A DNA stretch of 64,000 nucleotides from Novosphingobium sp. SG751A (GCF_013149295.1 NZ_JABGCB010000012.1:144748-208747), one strand, 5' to 3'. Shown: positions 43,282 to 52,602, numbered from the stretch's first letter. Translations and numbers: made by a program. The notes: generated by a model not told the origin, from the sequence alone.

Positions 43282-43282
43282 T

Positions 43283-44380
43283 ATGGCCCAAACACCCCGC
43301 AAGCCCCCCACACCTCGCCAGCGCCGCGCCGGCCCGACCGACATTCGCGACCCGATGGTGCGCAATGAGGCGAAAAAGGCGCTGATTTGGCTGGGCATTG
43401 CCGGGTTGATGGTGCTGCTGGTGGTGCTGGCGCAACCGTTGATGGTGGTGTTTGGCGGCATGGTGTTTGGCGCGCTGCTGGATGGCGGTGCGCGATTGCT
43501 GGGGCGGATATTGCCGATCCCGCGCATCTGGCGGGTGGCCATCGTGCTGGCGGCGGCCACCGGCTTTGCCATCTGGTTTGCCACCTATGCCGGTTCGCAA
43601 ATCGCGCTTCAGGCCGCCGCTCTGCCCGAAATCCTGATGGCGCAGGCGCAAAAGGGCCTGCACTGGGCTGAGCGCCACCGGCTGATTACGCTCAACCGCA
43701 GCACGATCCAGACCTTTACCGAACAGGCCATCGCGGGCGCGGCGCAATTGCCCAGCGTGCTGGGCGGGCTGTTTGGCGGCATGGCCACACTGTTTCTGAT
43801 CCTCGTGCTGGGCGTCTATTTCGCCATCGATCCCCAGCCCTATCAGCGCGGTCTGGCATGGATGCTGCCGGGCGAAAGTCGCCCGTTCTTCGAACAGATG
43901 TTTACCCAGATGGGCCATACGATGCGGCGCCTGCTCTTCGGGCGGCTGGTCGGCATGGTGATCGAGGGGGTAACCATCGGCCTTGCGCTTTCGGCCTATG
44001 GCGTGCCCATGGCGACGCTGCTGGGGCTGATTACCGGGGTGCTGGCATTTTTGCCCAATATTGGCGCGCCGGTTTCGGGCCTGCTGATGGTGATGGTGGG
44101 CTTTTCGGGCGGTACGTCCATGGGGCTTTACTGCATCGGCGTTTATATCGTGGTTCAGGGGATCGACGGCAATATCGTCGTGCCCATGGTGGCCAAGAAA
44201 ACCGCCGATCTGGCCCCCGCGCTGGTGCTGGCGATGCAGTTGATGATGGGGGCGCTGTTCGGCATTCTGGGCCTTGCGCTGGCCGATCCGATGCTGGCCA
44301 TGCTCAAGGTCCTGCTGGAAAGGCTGGCGGCGCGCGGCGCGATGGCGCATGATGGGGCCGAAGTGACAGAGCAGGTGTAA
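43283..44380 (+). CDS. AI-2E family (PerM-like) membrane protein
   Basis: A 365-residue polytopic protein with about eight helices, starting with a basic Pro-rich tail. The C-terminal half has FLPNIGAPVSGLLMVMVGF and GNIVVPMVAKKTADLAPALVL, typical of the family. Members have been linked to autoinducer-2 or Na+(Li+)/H+ transport, and the function here is open. It begins 1 bp after lepB stops. Confidence 0.87.
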   Translation: MAQTPRKPPTPRQRRAGPTDIRDPMVRNEAKKALIWLGIAGLMVLLVVLAQPLMVVFGGMVFGALLDGGARLLGRILPIPRIWRVAIVLAAATGFAIWFATYAGSQIALQAAALPEILMAQAQKGLHWAERHRLITLNRSTIQTFTEQAIAGAAQLPSVLGGLFGGMATLFLILVLGVYFAIDPQPYQRGLAWMLPGESRPFFEQMFTQMGHTMRRLLFGRLVGMVIEGVTIGLALSAYGVPMATLLGLITGVLAFLPNIGAPVSGLLMVMVGFSGGTSMGLYCIGVYIVVQGIDGNIVVPMVAKKTADLAPALVLAMQLMMGALFGILGLALADPMLAMLKVLLERLAARGAMAHDGAEVTEQV

Positions 44381-44387
44381 CTCTCCC

Positions 44388-45578
44388 TTGGCGCGAAAGT
44401 TTGTTTATGGCGTTGCAATACTGGTGGTGCTTGTGATCGGTGCGCTGGGTGCTTTGCGCTATTGGGCCAAGGAATTGACGCAATTCACCTTTGTTCCGGT
44501 GGTGCCGTTTTCCGCCCCGCCGCCGCAGGCCGCCAATGCCTATGCCGATCCGGCCATGTGGTATTCGCGCGGGGCGGGCGGGCCCAATGATCCTTCGCGC
44601 TGGCGTCCCAATGGCGCCCCGGTGGACGAGGCGACTTTGCCCGTGGCGGTGTTCTTTATCCATCCCACCAGCCATTTCGACCGGCTGCACTGGAATTCAG
44701 CGATAGATGAAACGCTGATTTCGGGACGGACCGAAATCCTGCTGCGCGGCCTTGCCACGCCCTTCAGTGCAGCCGCAGAGGTCTGGGCACCGCGCTATAG
44801 GCAGGCGACACTGGGCGCGTTTCTGACCGACCGGCCATCGGGGCGGGCGGCGCTGGACGTGGCCTATAGCGACGTGCTGGCCGCGTTTGATGAATTTATC
44901 GCGCAGGTCGATCCCCGCCTGCCCATCGTGATCGCCGGACACAGTCAGGGCGCGTTTCACCTGATGCATCTGATGCAGGACCGCGTGGCGGGCAAGCCTT
45001 TGGCCGCGCGGGTGGCGGCGGCCTATGCGGTGGGCTGGCCGGTCAGCCTGACGCATGACCTGCCCGAAATGGGCCTGCCGGCCTGCGAAGGCCCCGATCA
45101 GGCCGGCTGCGTGATCTCATGGCAGAGCTTTGCCGAACCGGCCGAAACCGACATGGTGCGCGAGGCCTATGCTCGCTTTCCCGGCCTTGATGGCGTGGCG
45201 CGGGGCGACAGCCCGTTCCTCTGCGTCAACCCCATCACCGGCCGCCCCGGCGACGCCTCCCCCGCACAGGCTAATCCCGGCACGCTGGTGCCCGATGGCG
45301 CGCTGACCGGGGCCAGCCTGATCCTCGGCCTCGTGCCCGCGCGATGCGCGCCGGACGGCTTTCTGATGATCGGCCCCGCGCCCCAGCTTGGCCCCTTCGT
45401 CGCGCCGGGCAACAATTTCCACGTCTATGACATACCCCTGTTCTGGAGCGCCTTGCGCGCGGATGTGGCGCGGCGGGTCAAAGCATGGCATGGGGCGCCT
45501 CCCGCAAGGGCCGCCCGCAAGGCGCCCGACGCGCAAACCGAACAAACCGCAGGCTGGTGGCGTCAATGGCTGAGCTGA
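44388..45578 (+). CDS. DUF3089 alpha/beta-hydrolase-like protein
   Basis: A 396-residue protein with an N-terminal helix (KFVYGVAILVVLVIGALGAL) and a DUF3089 domain: FFIHPTSHF near residue 85 and IVIAGHSQGAFHLMHL, a nucleophile elbow G-H-S-Q-G. This suggests an envelope-anchored esterase or lipase of unknown substrate. The start is TTG at 44388, 7 bp after the preceding stop; no ATG is nearby. The last 13 bp overlap ruvX, so the two are coupled. Confidence 0.82.
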   Translation: MARKFVYGVAILVVLVIGALGALRYWAKELTQFTFVPVVPFSAPPPQAANAYADPAMWYSRGAGGPNDPSRWRPNGAPVDEATLPVAVFFIHPTSHFDRLHWNSAIDETLISGRTEILLRGLATPFSAAAEVWAPRYRQATLGAFLTDRPSGRAALDVAYSDVLAAFDEFIAQVDPRLPIVIAGHSQGAFHLMHLMQDRVAGKPLAARVAAAYAVGWPVSLTHDLPEMGLPACEGPDQAGCVISWQSFAEPAETDMVREAYARFPGLDGVARGDSPFLCVNPITGRPGDASPAQANPGTLVPDGALTGASLILGLVPARCAPDGFLMIGPAPQLGPFVAPGNNFHVYDIPLFWSALRADVARRVKAWHGAPPARAARKAPDAQTEQTAGWWRQWLS

Positions 45579-46045
45579 TTACCCTTTCCGCGCTGGATAT
45601 GCGCGATGCGCTGCCCGATGGCGGGGGCCTGATCGGCCTCGACTTGGGCACGCAGACCATCGGCACGGCCTTTGCCGACGCGGAATGGCGCATCGCATCG
45701 CCCGGCAAAACCATCACACGCGGCAAATTCAGCGTGGACAAACTGGCCATCGCCGCTCTGATCGAGGAGCGCGGGATCAAGGGCATCGTCATCGGCCTGC
45801 CGCTGAACATGGACGGCACATCGGGCCCGCGCGCGCAATCGGCCAGAGCCTATGCCAAGAACCTTGCCGTGCTGGGCCTGCCCATTCTGCTGTGGGACGA
45901 ACGCTGGTCCACCACCAGCGCCGAGCGCGGACTGATCGAACAGGACATGAGCCGCGCCAAGCGCAAAACCCGCATCGACAGTGCGGCGGCGGCGGTGATT
46001 TTGCAGGCTGCCTGTGATGCGATGGCGGGCGGGATGAGGTGGTGA
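45566..46045 (+). CDS. ruvX: RuvX/YqgF Holliday junction resolvase-like nuclease
   Basis: A 159-residue YqgF protein with RNase H fold, involved in 16S rRNA 5' processing or DNA junction resolution. It has LIGLDLGTQTIGTAFAD with the first catalytic Asp, VIGLPLNMDGTSGPRA, LLWDERWSTTSAE with the catalytic Glu, and a late RIDSAAAAVILQ with the last Asp. The ATG at 45566 lies within the end of the DUF3089 gene. A repeat element begins 16 bp after the stop. Confidence 0.92.
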   Translation: MAELITLSALDMRDALPDGGGLIGLDLGTQTIGTAFADAEWRIASPGKTITRGKFSVDKLAIAALIEERGIKGIVIGLPLNMDGTSGPRAQSARAYAKNLAVLGLPILLWDERWSTTSAERGLIEQDMSRAKRKTRIDSAAAAVILQAACDAMAGGMRW

Positions 46046-46060
46046 AGAAGGGAGTTTAAG

Positions 46061-46269
46061 ATGCGAGGGTCTAGACCCTCGCGCTCCCTTTACTGTCTGC
46101 GTGATACCATGGGTTCGGCGTGGAGTGTCAGACGCAAGATCAGAAATTTAAAGCCTGCGGCGCCTTTTCATAAGCGCCGCAGGCTTTAAAAATTCCGATC
46201 CCCCCGGTGGCAAACCATACCCCATTAACGGGATTGCAAAGGGCCCCCGCCCTTTGCCCGCCGGAGGCA
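46061..46269. repeat. Composite hairpin repeat, copy 8
   Basis: The left palindrome (46063-46082, centre TCTAGA) is identical to that of copies 1 and 9. The centre is a near-perfect stem of GCCTGCGGCGC and its complement with an 8-9 base loop. The right end is the CCGCCGGAGGCA hairpin with CCCCCG tip. It lies between the convergent ruvX and siroheme synthase genes, 16 and 8 bp from their stops. Confidence 0.82.
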
Positions 46270-46276
46270 AGCCTTC

Positions 46277-47059
46277 CTACCTCCTCACAATAACCCACAC
46301 CCCACCGCGCGCCTCAAACCCCTGCCCGCGCGCGATTTTCACCCGGATCGCATCGGCCCGCGCGCGCGCCAGCACGGCATCGGGCACGCCTTCCTCCACC
46401 GCGATCCCATCGGCCCCGCCCAGCCAGCGGGCCTGACGCAGCGTGAGATCATCCGGATCGGGCGAGGTCAGCACGAATTCAACCAGCGTCTCGTCAGGCA
46501 GAGCGGCGCCTGCAAGGAAGGCATCGACCCGGCCCGCGCTGCCATCGTCGAGCGGGTCGAGCATCCCTCCCTGCCCCAGCGCCACGTCGAGCGCGCGGCG
46601 GCGATCAGCCGCATCGGGAAAGCGCCTGCGCAGCACCGTCCGTGCCGCGCCCAACGCCTGCGCCAGCGCGCCCAGCCCCTCGGGCAGCAGCGCCTCCAGC
46701 CGCAGCCGCAATTGCTTGGCCAGCCCCGCCGAGACGCCCCCCGTGCCCACCGCGATCAGCACCGGCGAGCGGTCAAGGATCGACGGCGTGGTAAAATCAC
46801 ACAAGTCGGGCTGATCGACGACATTGACCAGCAGGCCCGCGCCGCGCAGACGCAGGGCATCGGCGGCGGCGGCCTCGCGGTCCTCATAGGCCACGAAGGC
46901 CAGACGGGCGCAGCGGTCGATCCCCTCCTGCATATCGTCGAAAACCTGTCCGCCCGCGCGTTCGACAAGGCGACGTTTCGCCTCCGCCGCATCGCCTGCG
47001 CCCAAAACGATGACAGGTTGGCCCTTGATGCGGTGGAAGAGGGGGAGTGTGTCGATCAT
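46277..47059 (-). CDS. Siroheme synthase, precorrin-2 dehydrogenase/ferrochelatase domain
   Basis: A 260-residue protein matching only the N-terminal (CysG-B/Met8-like) half of siroheme synthase. It would oxidise precorrin-2 with NAD and insert iron. The nucleotide loop is VIVLGAGDAAEAKRR; LVNVVDQPDLCDFTTPSILDRSP is the conserved catalytic stretch, with the Asp that serves both activities. The methyltransferase half must be encoded elsewhere. The C-terminal 60 residues (LTSPDPDDLTLRQARWLGGAD, AIRVKIARGQ) are a sphingomonad-type extension. Repeat elements flank it. Confidence 0.86.
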   Translation of the reverse strand: MIDTLPLFHRIKGQPVIVLGAGDAAEAKRRLVERAGGQVFDDMQEGIDRCARLAFVAYEDREAAAADALRLRGAGLLVNVVDQPDLCDFTTPSILDRSPVLIAVGTGGVSAGLAKQLRLRLEALLPEGLGALAQALGAARTVLRRRFPDAADRRRALDVALGQGGMLDPLDDGSAGRVDAFLAGAALPDETLVEFVLTSPDPDDLTLRQARWLGGADGIAVEEGVPDAVLARARADAIRVKIARGQGFEARGGVWVIVRR

Positions 47060-47088
47060 CGGGTGGTTTATAGAAGGAAGGAGGATTT

Positions 47089-47296
47089 ATGCGAGGGTCT
47101 AGACCCTCGCGCTTCCATGACTGTCCACGTTGCGCCTTGAGTTCGGCCAAAAGGTATCGGACGCGGGGTCAGAAATATGAAAGCCTGCGGCGCCTTTTAC
47201 CAGCGCCGCAGGCTTTCAAACGTCCAATCATCCCGGTGGCAAACCACCCCATTAACGGGATTGCAAAGGGCCCCCGCCCTTTGCCCGCCGGAGGCA
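47089..47296. repeat. Composite hairpin repeat, copy 9
   Basis: It has the left palindrome (47091-47110, centre TCTAGA), the central GCCTGCGGCGC stem, and the right hairpin with CCCCCG tip. It resembles copy 8 throughout its length, only 1 kb away. It ends 9 bp from the lysA stop. Confidence 0.82.
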
Positions 47297-47304
47297 AAAA
47301 GCCT

Positions 47305-48567
47305 TTAATCCTTCAACCAGTCCGGCACCTGCTCGGCCGCCAGAATCGCCGCCGGATCGATGCGGTTGGCCACAACCGCCCACTGATCACCATTGACCAT
47401 CACCTCGGGCACCAGCGCGCGGCTGTTATAGGTGTTGGCCATGGTGGCGCCATAGGCCCCGGCGGTGCGGAACACGGCCAGATCGCCCGCCTTTACCACA
47501 TCGATCTCACGCCCCATGGCGAAAGTGTCGGAGGATTCGCAGATCGGGCCGACGATATTGGCGGTGAACTTATCGCCATTGGGCTCAACGGCCAGAAAAT
47601 CGTGCCACGAACCATAAAGCGCCGGGCGGGCAAGGTCGTTCATGGCCGCGTCCACGATCACGAAGGGCGTGGTCACGCCTTCCTTGACGCGCACCACTTC
47701 GGTCACCAGCACGCCCGAATTGCCCGCGATCACGCGGCCCGGTTCGAACATCAGCGTCACGCCCCAATCGGCAGTGACACGCGCCACCATGGCGGCATAT
47801 TCGGACGGAGCGGGGAACACCTCATCGGCCTTGTAAGGCACGCCGATGCCGCCGCCAAGATCCATATGGGTGATGCTCAGACCCTGTGCACGGATGGCGC
47901 GCATCAGTTCGCCCATCTTGCTAAACGCGGCCTCAAGCGGGTCGAGCTTGGACAACTGGCTGCCGATATGGACGGCGAGGCCACGCATCTCGATGCCCGG
48001 CAGCGCGGAAAGGCGGGCATAGATCCCGGCGGCCCGGTCATAAGCCACGCCGAACTTGTTTTCCGCCATGCCGGTGGAAATCTTGGCATGGGTGCCCGCG
48101 TCCACATCCGGGTTCACGCGAAGCGCGGCATGGGCCACCAGCCCGAGCGAAGCGGCAATCGCGGCCAGCTCGACGCCTTCCTCTTCGCTCTCGATGTTGA
48201 ACTGGCCAATGCCCGCCTTGACCGCGCGGGTCAGCTCATCCGCCGTCTTGCCGACGCCGGAAAAGACCACGCCCTCAGCCGGAATACCTGCGGCCAGCGC
48301 GCGATCCATCTCGCCCGCCGAAACCACGTCCGCGCCGTAACCTTCGCGCGCCAGCAGCTTCAAAACCGCCAGATTGGGGTTCGACTTGACCGCAAAGGCG
48401 ATATGCGTCGAGGGCAGGATCGACAAAGCCTCGCGGAAAACGCGGGCATGGCGCGTCAGCGTGGCGGCCGAATAGATGTAAACCGGCGTGCCCACGGCGC
48501 GGGCAATGGCGGAAATGGCGGTGTCTTCGGCATGAAGAGCGCCGTCAACGTAATGAAAATGATCCAT
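47305..48567 (-). CDS. lysA: Diaminopimelate decarboxylase
   Basis: A 420-residue fold III PLP enzyme making lysine from meso-diaminopimelate. The PLP lysine is in FAVKSNPNLAVLK; later marks are HIGSQL, GGGIGVPYK (PLP phosphate loop), EPGRVIAGNSG and CESSDTFA with the active-site Cys. It closes the argH-lptM-lysA run, a standard proteobacterial order, with 41 bp to lptM. Confidence 0.95.
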   Translation of the reverse strand: MDHFHYVDGALHAEDTAISAIARAVGTPVYIYSAATLTRHARVFREALSILPSTHIAFAVKSNPNLAVLKLLAREGYGADVVSAGEMDRALAAGIPAEGVVFSGVGKTADELTRAVKAGIGQFNIESEEEGVELAAIAASLGLVAHAALRVNPDVDAGTHAKISTGMAENKFGVAYDRAAGIYARLSALPGIEMRGLAVHIGSQLSKLDPLEAAFSKMGELMRAIRAQGLSITHMDLGGGIGVPYKADEVFPAPSEYAAMVARVTADWGVTLMFEPGRVIAGNSGVLVTEVVRVKEGVTTPFVIVDAAMNDLARPALYGSWHDFLAVEPNGDKFTANIVGPICESSDTFAMGREIDVVKAGDLAVFRTAGAYGATMANTYNSRALVPEVMVNGDQWAVVANRIDPAAILAAEQVPDWLKD

Positions 48568-48608
48568 ATTTTCTCAAATCCTGCGGAAGGGGCGAAACGC
48601 CCTCCGGC

Positions 48609-48851
48609 TTAATCTTGCGGGGGCAGGTCGAAGGCATCGTCCGTGCGCGGTTCAGAGCGCGTGTGCAGCTCTACGTTGCGGCTGGGACGGGCCTGAGACG
48701 ACTGGCTGAGCAATTCATTCGCGCTCGGCTTGTCTTTGCGGCCAATGGGCGGCTGGGGCAATTGATGCCCCGGCGCGGGTTTAAGCTCGCCCTGCGTGCC
48801 GCAGCCCGCCAGCGCCAGCAGCGCGATCATCGGGAAAATTGCAGCACGCAT
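48609..48851 (-). CDS. lptM: LptM-like small outer-membrane lipoprotein
   Basis: An 80-residue lipoprotein with signal MRAAIFPMIALLALAGC (lipobox LAGC) followed by GTQGELKPAP, the characteristic start of LptM (formerly YifL), which helps LptD maturation. The rest is hydrophilic and disordered (KPSANELLSQSSQARPSR). The ATG at 48851 is chosen because it gives the normal signal length. It sits between argH (7 bp) and lysA, exactly where lptM is expected. Confidence 0.85.
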   Translation of the reverse strand: MRAAIFPMIALLALAGCGTQGELKPAPGHQLPQPPIGRKDKPSANELLSQSSQARPSRNVELHTRSEPRTDDAFDLPPQD

Positions 48852-48858
48852 ACGGGCG

Positions 48859-50268
48859 TTACTCCATACCAAGCGCGGCGCGAGCCTGCGCCACACGTTG
48901 TTCTACCTGAGAAGGCGCCGTGCCGCCATGGCTGGCGCGCGATGCCACCGATGCCTCGACCGAAAGCGCGGGATAGACCGCATCGGTGATGCGCGGGTCG
49001 ATCGCCTGAAGCTCGTCCAGCGAGAGCTGATCCAGCGCGCGCCCCTTGCTTTCGGCCAGCTTGACCGCCGCGCCCGTGATGTGATGGGCCTCGCGGAAGG
49101 GGATGTTGGCCTGACGCACCAGCCAGTCGGCCAGATCGGTGGCCGTGGCATAGCCCAGCTCGGCGGCCTGACGCATACGGTCGGTGCGGAAGGTGGTGCT
49201 TTCCACCATGCCGGTCATCGCGGCCAGACACAGGGTCAGCAGGCCGGCGGCTTCAAACACCGGCGGCTTGTCGTCCTGCATGTCCTTGGAATAGGCCAGC
49301 GGCAGGCCCTTCATCGTGATCATCAGGCTGGTGAGCGAACCGATGATGCGCCCCGAATGGCCGCGCACCAGTTCGGCGGCATCGGGATTCTTCTTTTGCG
49401 GCATGATCGACGAGCCGGTCGACAGGCTGTCGGGCAGGCGGACAAAACCGAAGGGTTGACTGGCCCAGATGATAAATTCCTCGGCCAGACGCGACAGGTG
49501 CAGCGCGCATTGGGCAGCCGCCATCAGGTAATCGAGCGCGAAATCGCGGTCCGAGACCGAATCGAGGCTGTTATCGGTGGGGCGTGCAAAATCGAGCGCG
49601 GCGGCGGTCGCGAAACGGTCGATAGGGAAACCCGTGCCAGCCAAAGCGGCCGCGCCCAACGGCGACTGGTTCATGCGCGCGCGGGCATCGGCGAAGCGCG
49701 ACACATCGCGCGCGGCCATTTCGTAGTAAGCCATCAGATGATGGCCAAGCGTCACCGGCTGGGCGGTCTGAAGATGGGTAAAGCCCGGCATGATCGAATG
49801 GGCATGTTCGCCCGCGCGGGCCACCAACGCCTTTTGCAGAGCATCCAGCCCGGCCAGCGCCTCATCCACGGCATCGCGCACCCAGAGGCGGAAATCGGTG
49901 GCCACCTGATCGTTGCGGCTGCGCGCGGTGTGCAGGCGCCCCGCCGCCGGGCCGACCAGCTCGGCAAGGCGGCTCTCGGTGGTCATGTGAATGTCTTCGA
50001 GGTCCCAGTTTTCCGGAACGCCGCTGACTTCATATTCGCCCGCGACCTGATCCAGACCGGCGCTGATCGTGGCGGCATCCTGCGCGCTCACAATCCCCTG
50101 CGCCCCCAGCATGGCCACATGGGCCTTGGAGGCGCGGATGTCCTGACGCCAAAGGGCCTTGTCGAAGGGGATCGAGGCGTTAATCTCGCGCATGATGGCG
50201 CTGGGCCCTTCGGCAAAGCGCCCCCCCCACATCTGATTGGAGCCTGCCTTGTTGTCACCTTCGCTCAC
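48859..50268 (-). CDS. argH: Argininosuccinate lyase
   Basis: A 469-residue lyase splitting argininosuccinate into arginine and fumarate. Marks are NQMWGGRFAEGP near the start, TARSRNDQVATDFRLW, GFTHLQTAQPV, and GSSIMPQKKNPDAAELVRG, the fumarase-superfamily signature with the catalytic Ser. The GTG at 50268 is preferred over the ATG at 50232: it has GAGGA 8 bases upstream and gives the usual residues before MWGGRF. With this start, the 5' end overlaps that of the divergent tlpA-like gene. Confidence 0.93.
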   Translation of the reverse strand: MSEGDNKAGSNQMWGGRFAEGPSAIMREINASIPFDKALWRQDIRASKAHVAMLGAQGIVSAQDAATISAGLDQVAGEYEVSGVPENWDLEDIHMTTESRLAELVGPAAGRLHTARSRNDQVATDFRLWVRDAVDEALAGLDALQKALVARAGEHAHSIMPGFTHLQTAQPVTLGHHLMAYYEMAARDVSRFADARARMNQSPLGAAALAGTGFPIDRFATAAALDFARPTDNSLDSVSDRDFALDYLMAAAQCALHLSRLAEEFIIWASQPFGFVRLPDSLSTGSSIMPQKKNPDAAELVRGHSGRIIGSLTSLMITMKGLPLAYSKDMQDDKPPVFEAAGLLTLCLAAMTGMVESTTFRTDRMRQAAELGYATATDLADWLVRQANIPFREAHHITGAAVKLAESKGRALDQLSLDELQAIDPRITDAVYPALSVEASVASRASHGGTAPSQVEQRVAQARAALGME

Positions 50269-50842
50269 GCGCAAAATCCTCAAACTTGCCGGTAGTGGCC
50301 TGATGGTGGCCGGAATCGCGGCCGGAATCGCGGGTTGCGATAGGCAAAGCGGCGGCGATAAGCAACCGCCAGAAGCAAGCGCATCAGCCGCCCCCAATGC
50401 CGAAGGCGCCGCCATCGACCGCAGCCACAAGGGCGCCCAATTGCCCACGCTGCGCTTCAAGGACGCCGCCGGCAAGGAGATCAACACCGCCGGCCTCAAG
50501 GGCAAGCCCCTGCTCATCAACCTGTGGGCGACATGGTGCGGGCCTTGCATTGCCGAACTGCCCGCGCTGAACAAGCTGGCCGCAGGCGGCAAGATCCGCG
50601 TGCTGACCGTCTCGCAGGACAGCGAAAGCGCCAAGGGCAAGGTCGCGGCGTTTCTCAAGGCGCGCGGGGGCGATGCTCTTGAACCATGGCTGGACCCGGA
50701 AGGTACGGCGGCGACCCAGTGGCAGGTCGGCACGCTGCCCGCCTCGATCTATTACGATGCGCAGGGCCGCGAAGTGTGGCGCATCAATGGCGGCAAGGAC
50801 TGGGCCGGGACCGAAGCGGCAGCGCTTCTGGCCGAACAATAA
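50249..50842 (+). CDS. TlpA-like thioredoxin-family lipoprotein
   Basis: A roughly 197-residue membrane-anchored thiol-disulfide protein. The thioredoxin motif is WATWCGPCIAELPAL; the rest fits TlpA/ResA-like proteins that act in the periplasm, for example in cytochrome or oxidase maturation. The signal is RKILKLAGSGLMVAGIAAGIAGC, with lipobox IAGC. The start is uncertain: a TTG at 50249 has GGAG 6 bases upstream and gives a full signal peptide; an ATG at 50303 would give an n-region too short. The TTG start overlaps argH head to head by 20 bp. Confidence 0.85.
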   Translation: MLSPSLTRKILKLAGSGLMVAGIAAGIAGCDRQSGGDKQPPEASASAAPNAEGAAIDRSHKGAQLPTLRFKDAAGKEINTAGLKGKPLLINLWATWCGPCIAELPALNKLAAGGKIRVLTVSQDSESAKGKVAAFLKARGGDALEPWLDPEGTAATQWQVGTLPASIYYDAQGREVWRINGGKDWAGTEAAALLAEQ

Positions 50843-50960
50843 GCCAAACGGGGGCATCCGGTATTTCCCCGTCCTGCCGCTTGCCCCCTATTTAACCAAG
50901 GCCACCTAGAACAGGATTCGATTTTATACATTTGACCTCAGGGCAGAGGGAATCGAATCG

Positions 50961-52442
50961 ATGCAGGACATTCCAACGACAAAGCGCGCGCGCCGGGAAA
51001 CAGTAACGTCTATCGATTCCTCCAATCTGCGCGTGTTTCCCGCGATCCGGGCGATGGTGGCGCGCCACGCCCCGCGCGCACTCGAAAGACTCTATGCCGC
51101 CATCGCGGCTCATCCGGTCGCCTCCAAAATCATTCCCACCCAGGAGCAGCGCGACAGAGCCTCCAGCGCGCAATTGCAGCACTGGCTTTCACTTTTCGGC
51201 TCTTCCTTTGACGATACCGCAGTGGCCCGCGCCACCAAGATCGGCAATATCCACGCCCGCGTCGGGCTGGAGGCCGATCTCTACATCAGCGGCTATGCGC
51301 TGGTGCTGGAAACCATCATCGAAAGCACGCTCAAGGGCTTTACCCTGCCGTGGCAAAGGCGCACCCAGGCCAAGGCCGTCGCCACGCTGGTCAAGACCGC
51401 ACTGTTCGATATGGAGGCCGCGCTGGGCGCCTATTTCGACGCCGAGGCAACCCAGCGCAACGATATCATCGCGGCCATGAGCAAGGCGATGGGCGAGGTG
51501 GCGGCGGGCAATCTGCGCGCGCAACTGGGCGATGTGCCGCCCGCCTATCGTCAACTGGCGCAGGATTTCCACAATATGCGCCATCAGATCAGCAACCTGG
51601 TGACCCAGATGACCGATGCGGCCCATAGGGTGAAATCGGGCGCGCATGAAATCAGTTGCGCGGCCAACGACCTTGCCAACCGCACCGAGCAGCAGGCGGT
51701 CTCGGTCGCGCATATTTCCGAGGTGATGCGCGATGTGACCGTGGCGATTGCCACCACGGCAGGCAATGCGCGCGATGTAGACGGATCGGTGGCCGAGGTG
51801 TCGGGCCATGCCAGCAAGGGCGGGCGGATCATGGATTCGACCGTTGTGGCGATGGAAAAGATCAAGGATTCAGCCACCCAGATCGCCCAGATCGTCGATG
51901 TGATCGACGGCATCGCGTTTCAGACCAACCTGCTGGCGCTTAACGCCGGGGTAGAAGCCGCGCGGGCGGGCGAGGCGGGCAAAGGCTTTGCTGTGGTGGC
52001 CAGCGAGGTGCGCGCGCTGGCCCATCGCACCACCGAATCGGCCAAGAACATCAAGAGCCTGATCGTCACATCGAATGAGGATGTGCAGCATGGCGCCGAT
52101 CTGGTCGAACAGATGCGCGATGCGCTCAACCAGATTATCAGTCGGCTGGATGACACCAGCAGCAAGGCGGGCGACATTGCCAGCTTTTCCGAACAGCAAT
52201 CAGAAAGCATGGTCGCGCTCAACGCTCAATTGCAGCAGATCGACCTCAACACCCAGCAGAATGCAGCCATGGTCGAGCAATCGAACGCGGCCGCGCGCGG
52301 CCTGTCCGATCAGGCCGCCGGCATGGCAGGCATCGTGGGTCAGTTCAGTTTCGAACGCCGCACCAAGTTGCGTGATAGTTCGGCCGATGGCCGTGCCGAA
52401 AGGCATGGTGGCCGCATGGCCCCTGCCGACCGGGCGGCATGA
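50961..52442 (+). CDS. Globin-coupled methyl-accepting chemotaxis protein
   Basis: A 493-residue soluble chemoreceptor. Residues 15-170 are a protoglobin-type sensor; the proximal heme His is probably H98 in IGNIHARVGLEADLYISGY. A HAMP-like linker (175-215) leads to the methyl-accepting signalling domain, whose hairpin tip is IDGIAFQTNLLALNAGVEAARAGEAGKGFAVVASEVR. No transmembrane segment is present, as in HemAT. It should sense oxygen or another gas and signal to CheA. No che genes are nearby. Confidence 0.88.
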   Translation: MQDIPTTKRARRETVTSIDSSNLRVFPAIRAMVARHAPRALERLYAAIAAHPVASKIIPTQEQRDRASSAQLQHWLSLFGSSFDDTAVARATKIGNIHARVGLEADLYISGYALVLETIIESTLKGFTLPWQRRTQAKAVATLVKTALFDMEAALGAYFDAEATQRNDIIAAMSKAMGEVAAGNLRAQLGDVPPAYRQLAQDFHNMRHQISNLVTQMTDAAHRVKSGAHEISCAANDLANRTEQQAVSVAHISEVMRDVTVAIATTAGNARDVDGSVAEVSGHASKGGRIMDSTVVAMEKIKDSATQIAQIVDVIDGIAFQTNLLALNAGVEAARAGEAGKGFAVVASEVRALAHRTTESAKNIKSLIVTSNEDVQHGADLVEQMRDALNQIISRLDDTSSKAGDIASFSEQQSESMVALNAQLQQIDLNTQQNAAMVEQSNAAARGLSDQAAGMAGIVGQFSFERRTKLRDSSADGRAERHGGRMAPADRAA

Positions 52443-52602
52443 CCCGCGCGCCGTGATAGGGGCAATCCCGATGGGAGAGCAGAGCCAAAATTAACCAAGC
52501 GCTGATAAACATCAGTAGTCATTGGGTTTTTGACTTGTTGGCCAAACAGGGCCTCCAGGCTTATACTCACCCTAACTTCAGGATGTTCCCGGCACGGCGC
52601 AA

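Noticed and set aside
46277..47059. Full trifunctional CysG
   Set aside because: Only the dehydrogenase/ferrochelatase half is present; there is no methyltransferase domain.
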